From assembly GCF_000003605.2 (NCBI RefSeq), contig NW_003158724.1, forward strand, positions 78,499-114,727: a stretch of 36,229 nt of DNA. The letters run 5' to 3'. The stretch is from Saccoglossus kowalevskii. Lineage: Eukaryota; Hemichordata; Enteropneusta; Harrimaniidae. The notes below the pieces were generated by a model, which saw only the letters and a program-made list of their open reading frames with translations, made no database searches and was not told the DNA's origin. Positions 1 through 10,700 of the stretch are shown here, piece after piece; within the stretch, counting starts at the first letter, position 1, and each line of letters starts with the position of its first letter. The translations under genes and the position numbers were made by a program.

Positions 1-3000
1 TTCGCCATTTTTGATGTCACGTGATAATTATGTAAACAATGACTGTCCAGTTTGTGCGAACTTGTACCTCTATACTTAGTCTTTTGATATATATAACTAA
101 ATTACTGTTCTGAACGAGACAACAGACAGAGAATGTTTTATTTAAAAACGTCACAAAACCCTTCTCGCTACCTTAAATTGTGCCATGGAATTCATTAAAT
201 AAACGTGTTTGTACCAAAAATACACAAACCCAAAATAAATGACCAGCATTATTATATGTGGAGGAAGTAACAAGATAATTATTCCTGGCATACAGCCATG
301 TACATCAAAAAATTATTGCAAGCACTTTCTTTTTTTCCACTCGGTCTGCTAAAAAACAAACAAAAAAGCGCAGTTCTGAAAGGATACGCCTACCGTTTCT
401 ACTGTATATTACAAAGGCAAGCACCAATTACGCAAATTACATCATTGTAATGAAAAATAGGCTTGTACATAATAGTCAGAGGTCAAACCAGTCTAGACAG
501 AATTTTCTGGATGAGATATTGTGGAAACAGATAAAAAGCAGATGAGGGTGGCAAAAAGAAACAAGTCAGTAAAATCTACATGCAGCCTAATTATAGGCGT
601 CATATAATCTTCTCATAGCACAAGATTTATCAAAAGGAATCAGTACTGACTGGCTATTATAATGTTGTGGAAAGCAAGGTTATAGCATCAATAAATGTTT
701 TACAGAAGATGTAACATCACTATAGCAACACATCTGAGCTGTCTAATCATAACACAGATACGTTTCCGTGGCATGTGAACTATTCATCCGGCATGTCCAT
801 ATTCAGACAAAAAAAACTTTTGGTACTCAGCAGGTGATGTGAAAAGGGTTTTGTTTGTTATGCAAGATGAAATATAGTTTGATCCTTCTCTAAAAGGACA
901 ATCAATGGAAGTAGTGATGCCTTTGAAAGACAATCGACAGCCTGCATGAGGGTACACAAAACATCGAAGGGTGTGAGAATCTATGTATGCAAGAAGTATG
1001 CAAGAAGTGCTGTACAGTTACTTACAATTTTGAGAACTTAATTACCCAATTCTAAATATTGCTGGAAAATTAGACTAAAATCAGTGATGTGGGAGCAGTG
1101 CTGATATCATATCGGACTGCTGAAGTTAGCTGTTGCCAAGATTATTCATAATGTTTTTATCCACTCCTGACCTTCAAAACCATGCAAACTAGCCAGACTG
1201 CCACATACCAATCAAACTTAAGCACCATTCTGATCATTCTTTTCAATATATCTTTTCAAGTAACCTACTCAGACTGCAGTCTTACAGACACTTCTATCGA
1301 TGTTCTCAAAGAAATCGCTTTTTACATAACAAATAGGTCAAAATGTGAATGATATAAAGGGATTTTTATCTCAAAACATTCAATGGGTTTGCAATTAGGA
1401 GGTCTGTCGCATGAATTTGTCCACAGTGAAATTAGGAAAGGTTGAAGTTTTTTGAGTCAGTAAACAAATGCATAAAAGATTTTGAGTATCCTAAATAGCA
1501 ACAATAAATCCGTCATGAGTGGAACATGTTATGCTGATGGAAAGTACAGTAGCCCTAGCAGCTGGTCAAAAATAAGTAGTTGCTTAGCAGATAGCCAAGG
1601 GTGTACCACAAGGCCACACAACTCAGTATCTGTCCACAAAGCAAATGCACAGGGATTCAGGTCAGGGATAATTTCACAACAAAATGTAAACATACACATT
1701 GAAAATAAATAAAGCAAGCTCCCCTTAACCTTGCATAGTCCAAAGTTGATCAGTTTGTAGGAACACATGTCGAAAATATGACTGAGCAATTTACTCTTTG
1801 ATTCAGAAAAAACTTGTCTTGCCTCTCCTTTCAGATTGATAAATGTGCAACAGAATAGTATACAAGATTGTGGCCTGCATTGTAGAGTTTTATACAGAAT
1901 ATATAAATATGTGCATGCTGTGTATTATGCCATGGCAAGTCAGTGAAAGATCCTTTTGAAATCATGCAGAAGCCTTGAGATACAATACACTAAATAGCTA
2001 CATACCTTTTTAGCAAATGAGACTGAATGCAAATAAAGCTGAATTTGTTGCAATTTAAATTAGCTAAAAAACAGATAGCAAATCAAACTATTCTAAAATC
2101 AAATGTGATGTTCTGTATGCATCTGCTACCCATATAGAAACTGATCTGGAGAGCACTCAACTAAACCATTTGACACAGGAATCCGCGGATAACTTAGCAA
2201 CATTTTCAAAGATGCAGCTAACAAGGCAATAATTTTTGTCTGACATGAGGGCCTACAATCTGTTAATGTTCAAGCTGCTTCTATGGAAAATATAAGCGAG
2301 TACATAAATCTGGTGAAGCTTGACTCCTAACCAGGTGGGGGATTGAGATACCCTGCCAATGCCACAGACTGCAGGATGTTTACATGTGTTGTTCCAAGGA
2401 CACACTGATAACAGACTGATGATACACATGGAACCATTTGGGAGATATCAGGCACACATAGCACAACAAATGTCAGACAGCCAGTCACAGCAGGGTTGAT
2501 TGCAGTATGAGGTCAAACAAACTCAATACAGATACAACTGAATTCTGATCTGTATTATTAAAATGCAATTGTGTACAAAATACAAAATGCAGCCAAAAAT
2601 GTTATACAAGTAGTCTTGTTTTGATTACATTCAGGTGACAAAGACTTTGCCTAAAACAAACCAAGCGCATGGGAGACCATCAGTTGTTCCTTGATTACAC
2701 GCACAATCAGCTGCCAGGAAAAATTTATACCGAGCAAAACTGAAGAGGTTTTGAGATTCATTTGTATTTAAACAAATTTGGTAAAAACAGAAACAAATGA
2801 TACATTAATAGACAAAAAAGCTCCAGGTGCCCACCAAGGATTAGGTTATCTCGAATTCTGCTTCCGTAGTCCCTAATATTACAGAAACCTATTTGTTACA
2901 CAGAATGAAGTTTAAATTCTTCTGCATTTTCTTATTATGACTCACTGCAGTGCAATCCCTGCAGGCACATCAATACTCTGTACAATGTCCGCATCAGGAA

Positions 3001-6000
3001 CTTGCAGACTCTCGCTTGAATTTGGTTCACTTCAACATGTGTTCGGTGACTGACATGTACATACCATAAATTTACTCGGTTGCAAAATATGATGGATACT
3101 GTATTTGCTCTATTAGTAGTTTATAAGCTTACAAATAATAGAGCTGTGTCCATGCTCGCATTTTAATGACTCTGCACATAATTAATGCAATTTTTGGCTA
3201 ACATGTGCCTATATTTGGAGTGCACTAAAATATGTCCACGATTTGATGTCATATGCAAGACAAATGTATCACTTGGCACAGAAACCCACACATGGAATGA
3301 CTGACAAGATGGATTTAATTAATTTTAGCTGTACAGAGTATAATGTGCCTTTAACATTGTATGCTGCTACACTACAGCAAATATTTACAATCAAATGATA
3401 TTGCATAGTAAAAAAAACAGGAACCATGCCATGTGCTAATACAAGCATTCCTTTTTAACATGCCAGGAAAATTAGACACTTCTGGCATAATACAAATCCC
3501 AAATTATTAAGATGTTAATCAGATGGAAAAAAATGTTTGCTACAGGTGGCAAATTATTCTTTATAAGGTAGGATGATTGAACTACACAACCACACCTATG
3601 GCCTAATGAAACAGCCCATTTTTTTTTCACTTTGGGGCAGGAATCTGGCATCAATCTTGTAAAGGAATGACACGACATTGATTGACTACCTTATCAATCA
3701 GCCCTACTAAATAATCAGAATAACCATTCTTTGCAGTCTATGCATAAACCTAACATCAATATTCTAGCAATAACGCCTAGCTTTTCAGTACAAAACTTTT
3801 CAATGCAGCACAATGAAAAAGAATGTTTATTTTAAGGACCATTTTACAGCAACCCTGGTAATACAAAAGACAGGGCCATGCTAGCAATTTTGAGAGTGAG
3901 CTTGTATTGAAAATTCAAGAAACCTACCAGAATTATATTAGAAGACCCAATATTAGGTAGTAATAAATCAGGTATAGATGATAGTTACTTCATTTAAAAT
4001 CTAAATATTACTTGTCACAATGTACTGAAATGTCAGTCACTCAGATTTATTTTCAAAATCTGAGTATTAAATTATTCATGACTGTCTATTCAGCATGAAA
4101 GGTTAACTTCCAAAATGCAATTTCTCATTTACGAGAGTGATTCAAATCTGATGAGGCAACCACAGGGGCCAAATGACAGGCCTCAATACGGCATGGTGCA
4201 GAGTGACACTGCCGTCAAAATTAACAAAACAATTGTAAAGGCAAATCACAATTTTAAGTCCTGTACATCAAGAAGCAAGAGGACCAGAATATGCATTTAC
4301 TCAAAGCCAACTAAAAATCAGACATTCTATTTCACACTTTTACATTGTACATTGCCAGCAAATTTATTGATTTCAAATGCAACTAATTCTTGCATCTAAA
4401 AGTGCTTTTAACCCATTACCTAGTGAGTAAATCGGATGGCCTTCCTCAAATGAAATATTCAAAAGTAACCGAAGAGACAGGTACATTGTGAGTTTGACCT
4501 TAGGTGGAGAATGGAAATTAGAGGATTAGAAAATCTCATTGGATTGCGATTCAATGAAACAAATTAGTTTGGGGATGACAGGCTTCATTTGTATGCAAAG
4601 AATATAGTATCAGAATGTTGAAGTAACAGAATGAATTCTCAGGTCAGTGGGATTTCATTTCATTTCAGAGCCTACTCCCACAATAGATATTGTGGACAAA
4701 AATATATAATGTAACTTGTACAGGTAGTGGACAAATACACAAAAAAGAGTAGAAATAAATTCTACAGTTTATTTATTTTTTCTTTACTTTTATTAATAAA
4801 CTATGTGCTGCAATAAAGGCAGCTGCATTTGTGTTGACCTTGACTAGTCACATAAAATAACATATAGTAACATTGCACTTTTCTAAAACTTTCATTAGTA
4901 TAAGCAATTGAACTACCTCTGATTTATAATGTTGTGTTTGGTCATCAGTCTACACATTATGTCACTCTATTAACATCTATTACATGTAAAATGTTTGTCC
5001 TTTAACGATTATCCATCTAAAACAATAGACAGGTATTAAATCTTGTGTTACCAAGGCCAATCATTGTTAAAACTAAGTCCAGCCATTCAAATTTAACAAG
5101 GCCATTAAAAATGGCTATTGAAGGAGACCCATTCAGCCAGATATAAAAAACACACTATGACAGACTTGCACTCGCAAAGGGACAATACCTAACGTAAAAA
5201 CCAATTCTGACTATCATGAATAAATCAAGAAATTCATTTGCAAGTCACAATGAAAAGGAGCTCTGCAAAAGAAGATGAACTGAACATAATCTCAAAACAT
5301 GTACAAACTTAGAACAGTCAACTCTGTCGAGCAGTCTTACATTGGTACTAAGTTGACAACCATACATTTAAACAACATTGAACACAAGACGTTTCAATGG
5401 TTCAGAATATCTTTCGAAAACTGTCTACTTCTATTCTAAAATAAAAATGTTTTCACACTGATATTAAAAGATGATTGGAATTGCTCACAAAGAATCTTTA
5501 CCACGAAACTTAGATATAAGAAAAAAACTAGCATGGGGAAACCATTGATAACAGTGTTGTAAACCTTGCTTTTGCCATGGTTACTAAGAGGAGTCATTTC
5601 AGGACTCTGAACTGAAGCTTTACTTCACTCAAACAGCGGAATGTTTGTTGTGTTTAGATTAACAGATATCGCCCACAGGCCACTGATCAAGTTTCCTTCT
5701 CCCAAGCAGTGTGCCATTTTTCCAGCACACATACCAAAGTATAGTGATTTCCCACTGATCTGGTCAAATGTCAGCAAGTGTAAACTGATTGCGTTCCTCT
5801 AATTCACCCTATTTTTCCAGATGTTTTTACTTTCAAACTGGCTAAGAAATCAATTTTTAGTACCAGGACATGGAGTCTAGTGTGCCCTAAGTCTAAATAT
5901 GTTTTTTTAAAGCAGTACACTAGACAGCTGACACAGTTTGATTATTTAATTTATCAAAGAACTTTTTTTCCATACTATCAACGCATTCCAGGCATAGAAA

Positions 6001-6884
6001 TCACTAAAATTGAGCATATCCTATCCAATAAATAAGATAAAAATCTAATAATATTCTAAACGTAAACTACGTTTATTTTTAGACTCGGAGGGATTTTAAA
6101 ATTAACATTCCAATCCTTCACTAGTGGGTAAACTACTGATAATTGCTTTTGGGCGATGATTCAGCGCCGAGGTCATTCCCAGCTTTCACCCTTTAGTTCC
6201 TTCCGACCTTCAAAATGGGAGACTTCCTGGCCGCTAACAAAATCAGATACTATAAAAAAAAATCGAAGCGGTGACCACAAACGTGTAATAGTATAAGTAA
6301 CTTAATGTTTTTGACGTTTACATTTTAAATCCTTTAGATATTACCAAGAAACGGGAACACATTTTCCCAGTCTGCGTATGAATTTTGCATGGCTGTGATT
6401 TAGTGGTTATTATGAAATATCATATTATTTGTGGTAACTATCAATATTCTTTAACTATCAATAAACTATAAGTTTTATTTTGTTTTATTCTTGACAATCT
6501 TTTCTGACCAGCCACTTGCATCAGTCATAATTTTTGATTTCAATAAACACTTAAATTTATTTGCCCATTTCTTCTACAAATACGCCTTTGTTTACAACAA
6601 GGGCAGCCTCTGACAATCAAATTAACACAACAACTATGTTTCTCTAATGATCATTCAACACAGGAATGGTAAAACGTGTGAAAACTGAAAAGAAAATTAG
6701 CGATATTTCGCCGGCACGATTACTGGCACAGGCGACTAATATTTCGTTGGGACGCGTAATCTCGCTCGATCAAACGAGTCAAAGAAAACCTGCATTCCAA
6801 CGGTTTATTTGTCAGTAACAGAGATCTTCTCCTACGTGAGAGGGTTGTCGCCAACCAACGAGGGGGAAATCCTGAGTAACCTAC
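1..6884 (-). other. First intron of the KDM3-like gene; no recognised exon
   Basis: This is AT-rich sequence with only short open frames in all six frames, none resembling a known protein and none flanked by convincing splice sites. I searched the minus strand for the expected second KDM3 exon (a VEFDG-x-W segment) without success. If the donor at 6884/6883 is used, the intron runs leftward for more than 6.8 kb. A CpG-richer patch near 6150-6290 carries a small plus-strand ORF, listed separately. At the extreme left a CACGTG motif (18-23) lies next to a minus-strand ATGGCG (8-3), which could be another promoter edge. Confidence 0.5.
6215..6274 (+). CDS. Possible 19-codon small ORF, unrecognised
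   Basis: The ORF reads MGDFLAANKIRYYKKKSKR and then a stop. Its start context is CAAAATGGG (A at -3, G at +4), and it sits in a locally CpG-richer patch about 670 bp inside the KDM3-like first intron, antisense to that gene. The C-terminal half is strongly basic. Opposite it on the minus strand is a run of nine T followed by ATAG, a good-looking splice acceptor, but the frame read behind it closes quickly and does not resemble KDM3. It could be a relic of a gene start or a chance frame. I do not recognise it and the size alone gives little support. Confidence 0.12.
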   Translation: MGDFLAANKIRYYKKKSKR

Positions 6885-7046
6885 CGCTAGATCCTGATTG
6901 TCTTGTCCAATGGTCCAGTTATCCACTGCTCGAATCACTCCAGCTCGCCAATCCCACTCACAGATCTTGTTGAGTTTCAGCTTCGACAAGCTACTGACAC
7001 ACAGAAATCGCTTTCCGACAAGTTCCGCACGGTATTCAATACCCAT
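6885..7046 (-). CDS. First coding exon of a KDM3/JMJD1-type lysine demethylase (partial)
   Basis: This exon encodes 54 residues starting at an ATG in good context (A at -3, G at +4). It ends in phase 0 at a GCG|GTAGGT donor. Residues 9-17 (LVGKRFLCV) and 30-41 (EWDWRAGVIRAV), followed by QDLA at 51-54, match the N-terminal start of KDM3A/KDM3B, where VG[RK]R, a W-x-W/RAG-x-[IV]RA block and a DL[AK]V motif precede a conserved VEFDG segment. The next exon should therefore begin near VEFDG. I could not find it in 1-6884, so it probably lies beyond the left edge. The family consists of nuclear Fe(II)/2-oxoglutarate JmjC enzymes that remove H3K9me1/2. The catalytic JmjC and zinc-finger parts are not in this window, so activity is inferred from family only. 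The gene is divergent from the REEP gene, with about 690 bp between start codons. The exon call is firm; which KDM3 subtype cannot be decided. Confidence 0.82.
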
Positions 7047-7074
7047 TTTGGCAGTCTATGATAACATTTTCCAT
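7036..7074 (-). promoter_or_regulatory. Overlapping upstream ORF in the KDM3-like leader
   Basis: A minus-strand ATG at 7074-7072 opens a 12-codon frame that runs past the KDM3-like start (7046) in a different frame and stops at 7038-7036. If the transcript begins upstream of 7074, scanning ribosomes would meet this ATG first and terminate inside the main ORF, which would lower translation. A second ATG at 7067 gives a three-codon frame. The effect depends on where transcription starts, which the sequence does not reveal. Confidence 0.35.
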
Positions 7075-7584
7075 GAACCGCCACGAGTTTTTGGGTGAAA
7101 TTCTGCTGAAATTTATCTTGAAGTTCAATACAACGACTCGCGCTGAACTAGGATCCCAGTGTATGAATATAAATTACTACGTGTGATGTGTCGAGGTCAG
7201 AGAAAGGGTCATCGATAACATTTATCTACTTCCGCTTACTAGAGCGTTGGCAAGCAAAGTAGTCCCTAAACTATACCGTTAAAGCACAATGCTGTCGACT
7301 AGAACATCAAAATTGTTTTTAAAAATACGTATACTTTTAGGAGGAAATACAATGCTTATCTGAACGATAAAATAAATCAATTAAATATTAGTGGATGACT
7401 CTTGCGCTATCAATTTTATTTCTTTCAACATAGACGCTGTCATTAAAATCTTAGAACTATTTTTGAGTAATGTTCTGTGCAATGCGATTATTTCGCGTAG
7501 ATATTGAATGCCATCTTACATGTAGGAAAAACTTGATGGGGTATATAGATGGGAGGGTAGTTGGCTGAGACCATTTGTTTACGT

Positions 7585-7590
7585 CACGTG
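7585..7590. promoter_or_regulatory. CACGTG E-box in GTCACGTGAT context
   Basis: This is a perfect palindromic CACGTG flanked GT...AT, the form preferred by USF and MiT/TFE bHLH-zipper factors in animals. It lies about 145 bp upstream of the REEP start and 35 bp upstream of the YY1-type element. A very similar GTCACGTGAT is at 16-25. Confidence 0.5.
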
Positions 7591-7620
7591 ATCCCGACAA
7601 GGCCCAATGAATTCAAACAA

Positions 7621-7631
7621 CAAGATGGCGG
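7621..7631 (+). promoter_or_regulatory. YY1-type core promoter element (AAGATGGCGG)
   Basis: The sequence CAAGATGGCGG matches the YY1 motif that in animals often overlaps transcription start sites and the first bases of the leader. Its ATG opens a four-codon upstream frame (MADH, stop at 7637-7639). If transcription starts here, the REEP leader is about 110 nt. Confidence 0.5.
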
Positions 7632-7700
7632 ATCATTAACTGAACAGTTGCAAGGATGTGTTTCCAGATCTTCGTTTTTTCTTCAGTTTTGTCGCTTTTC

Positions 7701-7706
7701 ATGTAA
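7701..7706 (+). promoter_or_regulatory. Start-stop upstream element ATGTAA in the REEP leader
   Basis: An ATG followed directly by TAA lies 28 nt before the REEP start. Minimal start-stop uORFs can stall ribosomes and lower translation of the downstream frame. This is relevant only if the leader includes this position, which the YY1-type element at 7621 suggests. Confidence 0.3.
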
Positions 7707-7733
7707 CCTTACTGGCCGTTTCCTGTAACCAGC

Positions 7734-7765
7734 ATGGTTTCGTTTATTATTTCTCGCCTCGTTAT
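7734..7765 (+). CDS. REEP1-4-like gene, coding exon 1
   Basis: The exon encodes MVSFIISRLV plus two bases of an isoleucine codon, then the donor AT|GTAAGT. The start ATG is in strong context (A at -3, G at +4). MVS-x-IISR-LV is the hallmark start of the REEP1-4 branch of the TB2/DP1/HVA22 family, and the exon break at the same place after SRLV is as I recall it for vertebrate REEP genes. These proteins insert hairpin membrane segments into tubular ER, and vertebrate members bind microtubules through their C-terminal part. The first residues are the beginning of the first membrane segment. The joined reading frame with exons 2 and 3 is intact. Which REEP it is cannot be said, since an invertebrate copy should be equally related to REEP1-4. 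Confidence 0.88.
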
Positions 7766-10700
7766 GTAAGTATGATTTTTATTTTCGCCCTGATCCTCCT
7801 CTAAGCTTAACCCGCTGTTGTGTTTTTGACGAGGGCCCCATGAGTTTGAAAATGACGATTGAAGTCATCCATCCTGTTTGTACTTGTTGACCGTCACTGT
7901 TGTCTGTCATTCTTTCCGTTCTTAGCTGTGATGACTTCCTGATACCCAGTATCGTTTATTTTTTAATAGAATCAAGTGTTCAACCCCAGACATTTCGGTG
8001 AATTTTCTATTTTGAATGTTGAAAATATGCGTTGTTTTCGAAAAAGTACGTGATGAATCAACTCCCTTTTAATAGTGATCGTCCATTTTTGGCGTATCTT
8101 TTTTTTAAATTTGTTATTTCAGGCAACTCAGTTATTTAAACTTAATATATACATACTGATTAAAATAATTATTCAACTACTCAAAAAAACTTGAGTGCCA
8201 ACACACTTTTAGTTACAGAATGTTAAATAACAGGAACATTTTAATATTTTTTGTATTCATAATAATTCATTTAATGTGTTTCTCCTACCACATTGTTGGC
8301 TATAATTATTCCCAATGAATTGGACGATGTATTTATTTAATATTACCCATCATGCCTTTTGTTTTGCAATAAATTTGAAGGATAATGAATCAACAATGGT
8401 GGGCTATAGGCTGGTCGTCTGACCATGACATAATCATCAATAATTTGTTAGTCAAGCTTCATCTTCAAAAATTCTGCTGAAATATTTATTTTCCTTGAGG
8501 TGTCTATCCAATACCTAAAATTGTTTGTGATACTCTTGAATTGTGATTGGAGTAATACAAATAATATGCTGTAAATGTCTGCTCAATTCTTGTATGTCAA
8601 TATCTAACCATGGATTGTATTACCCCTAAATTTCAGCTCTATAGAATTGTTACTTTCAGACCCCTTGTGGTCACATCTGTCTCAACCCTAGGTCTGTGGA
8701 AGTAAATTCATTATTTTTGGCTCAAGGAGATTGAAATCATTCCAATCCTTGTGTTTTTAAATAACAACATAGTTGTCAGAGTGCTACATGTACCTTCTAA
8801 ATCACATGTTTTCTGGTTCCCTGTATGAAGTTTCAGTAAGTGTGACATGATCTCGTCTCTAAGATGACATGTGTTGTGTGGCTCACTCATCGGTCTCAAG
8901 AAAATAACACCATACCCTTGTAAAAATATTTTTATAAACATTCAAGTCTCCTTTAGAAAAATAAAGTTTGCTGCATCTGGTGCTTCAGTAATGTCAGTAT
9001 TGATGTGGCTTCTAGTTTAGTTCATCTTGCATCAAGAACATGGAGAATTTATTTTCTGTGAAAATGTAAGGATGTAAGGCTGGTAGTTTTCCATTCTGAG
9101 ATACTGGAATGCCTGTCATTTTTTTTAATCAAAAGTCATCACAGAAATAAGAGTTACAGAAAGGGTGTTTTAACCAGAACAGAGCAAATTGTTGATTTAC
9201 ATCCCAATCCCAGTCAATTCAAGACATTTTTGTGCTGTGTACATTGATTACGCTTATGACAACTACTCAGAAAGTGTTTCTTTTTTAAACCTGTGGTAAA
9301 CTGAGGCATTTTCGAGTATGAAATTGTTAGATAAGTATTCAGGAGAGCAGTGGAGAAGTACATGTAACCCTGTGAGTGCTGACCCTAAAGTGGTGAACAG
9401 TATGCAGGAGAAAAATTCTTCTTGAAAATCCATGTCGCACTTGCTCATGTATTTGTTTCACGGTTCAATTCAAAATAGTTTAAATACGAATCAACTCAAG
9501 CATTTCAGCTATTCCTGAACCTCATCACGGTCGTGTGTGGATAGTGTTAATGTAAACGTGGTCATGTGACATTGATGCACATTTTCTTTTACAAATTGAA
9601 TTCAAAATGGCCAATTTGCAGTTGTTAGTACATATATTAATTGACATGTATTCGTTTAAAGTTCTGACCTGTATCTTTTGTAGGACTAGATTCAATTAAG
9701 CTTTCAAGATTTGAGAGAGCCTTTAATCTGCCACATGTTTTGAATGTTTGCAATCACCTTTTGTTACTCAGTATGCATTATGAGAAATATGTACACATAC
9801 ACTACTGTATGAACTTACAAATGCAGGGGGACTATGTTTCAACATTGTTTTTGTCGTTGTTGTTGACTTGATAAAGCATATCAACCGTAAATGCATCAAC
9901 TTCTATCAGTCATAGAGAATTTTCCTGGAAATAGATAAATGTCTCAATTTAATAGTAGATAACAGTGTTTTACAAGTTGAGATGTTTCCTGTTTAAAGGT
10001 TTGAGGCCAAATAATGGCTTATCCACAGATACAGGCTGTGTTATTCGGGTAACCATTAACTTGCATGGTATGCAAATAGGTGGAAATGCTGGCTATTTTG
10101 GTTTACATATTACCTTCGAACTTTGAACATTTCCCCCTATGTGTATTTATTTGGTACCAAAAAGCTCAATATTATGTATACTGAAAAAAAAATGGCAAAA
10201 ATGTCAAAAACATGGCCATACAAATAATTTAATTCTGATGACAATGAATAAGGTTTTCCATCTCATTTTAATGCTCGTAGATGACCTACTAAATATGTTG
10301 TTGGCATCATATTCAGTAATCAGTTATGCGTTGCATCCCATCTGTTGCTTGACTAGCCCCATTGTTAATTGTAGAGCAAGCGTAATAAATGTATACCAGT
10401 GGTTACGTGTACAATTTTGTAGTTTTTTTAGTATTTTAATTAAATTTTGAGAATGTTATTACAGCACATGTGTGGGAAAAACATTGATCACAGCGGTCTA
10501 GCGGTCCTTGGTGTAATAATGTAACTAATCAAAAGCATTCCTAGCAGCCCAGCAAAAAAAGCCTGTAGAATGCAAAGTGATGAGAAACATGAGATGCCAG
10601 TATATTTTAAGAATAAAAAATAAATTGATGATTTCTATGATATGGATTCTAAAAAGTGGATGAACATTTTTTTTTATTGAATTCTCATAATGGGATATCT

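Larger units (their letters stand above)
7047..7733. promoter_or_regulatory. Shared bidirectional promoter region of KDM3-like and REEP-like genes
   Basis: This is the 687 bp between the two divergent start codons. It contains a plus-strand CCAAT (7604-7608), a CACGTG E-box inside GTCACGTGAT (7585-7590) and a YY1-type element (7621-7631), all within about 150 bp of the REEP ATG. No clear TATA box is seen at a suitable distance, which fits a TATA-less housekeeping type of promoter. The KDM3-proximal half has AGGTCA and GGGTCA half-site-like words near 7194 and 7207. The region is inferred to be a promoter from gene orientation and motifs; start sites are unknown. Confidence 0.7.

Noticed and set aside
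2942-3025. Minus-strand tail-like frame (EPNSSESLQVPDADIV...) ending in a stop
   Set aside because: Considered as a terminal exon, but there is no polypyrimidine tract before it and no match to the KDM3 C-terminus.
4115-4399. 94-codon plus-strand frame
   Set aside because: Intronic and antisense to the KDM3-like gene, without family resemblance or regulatory context.
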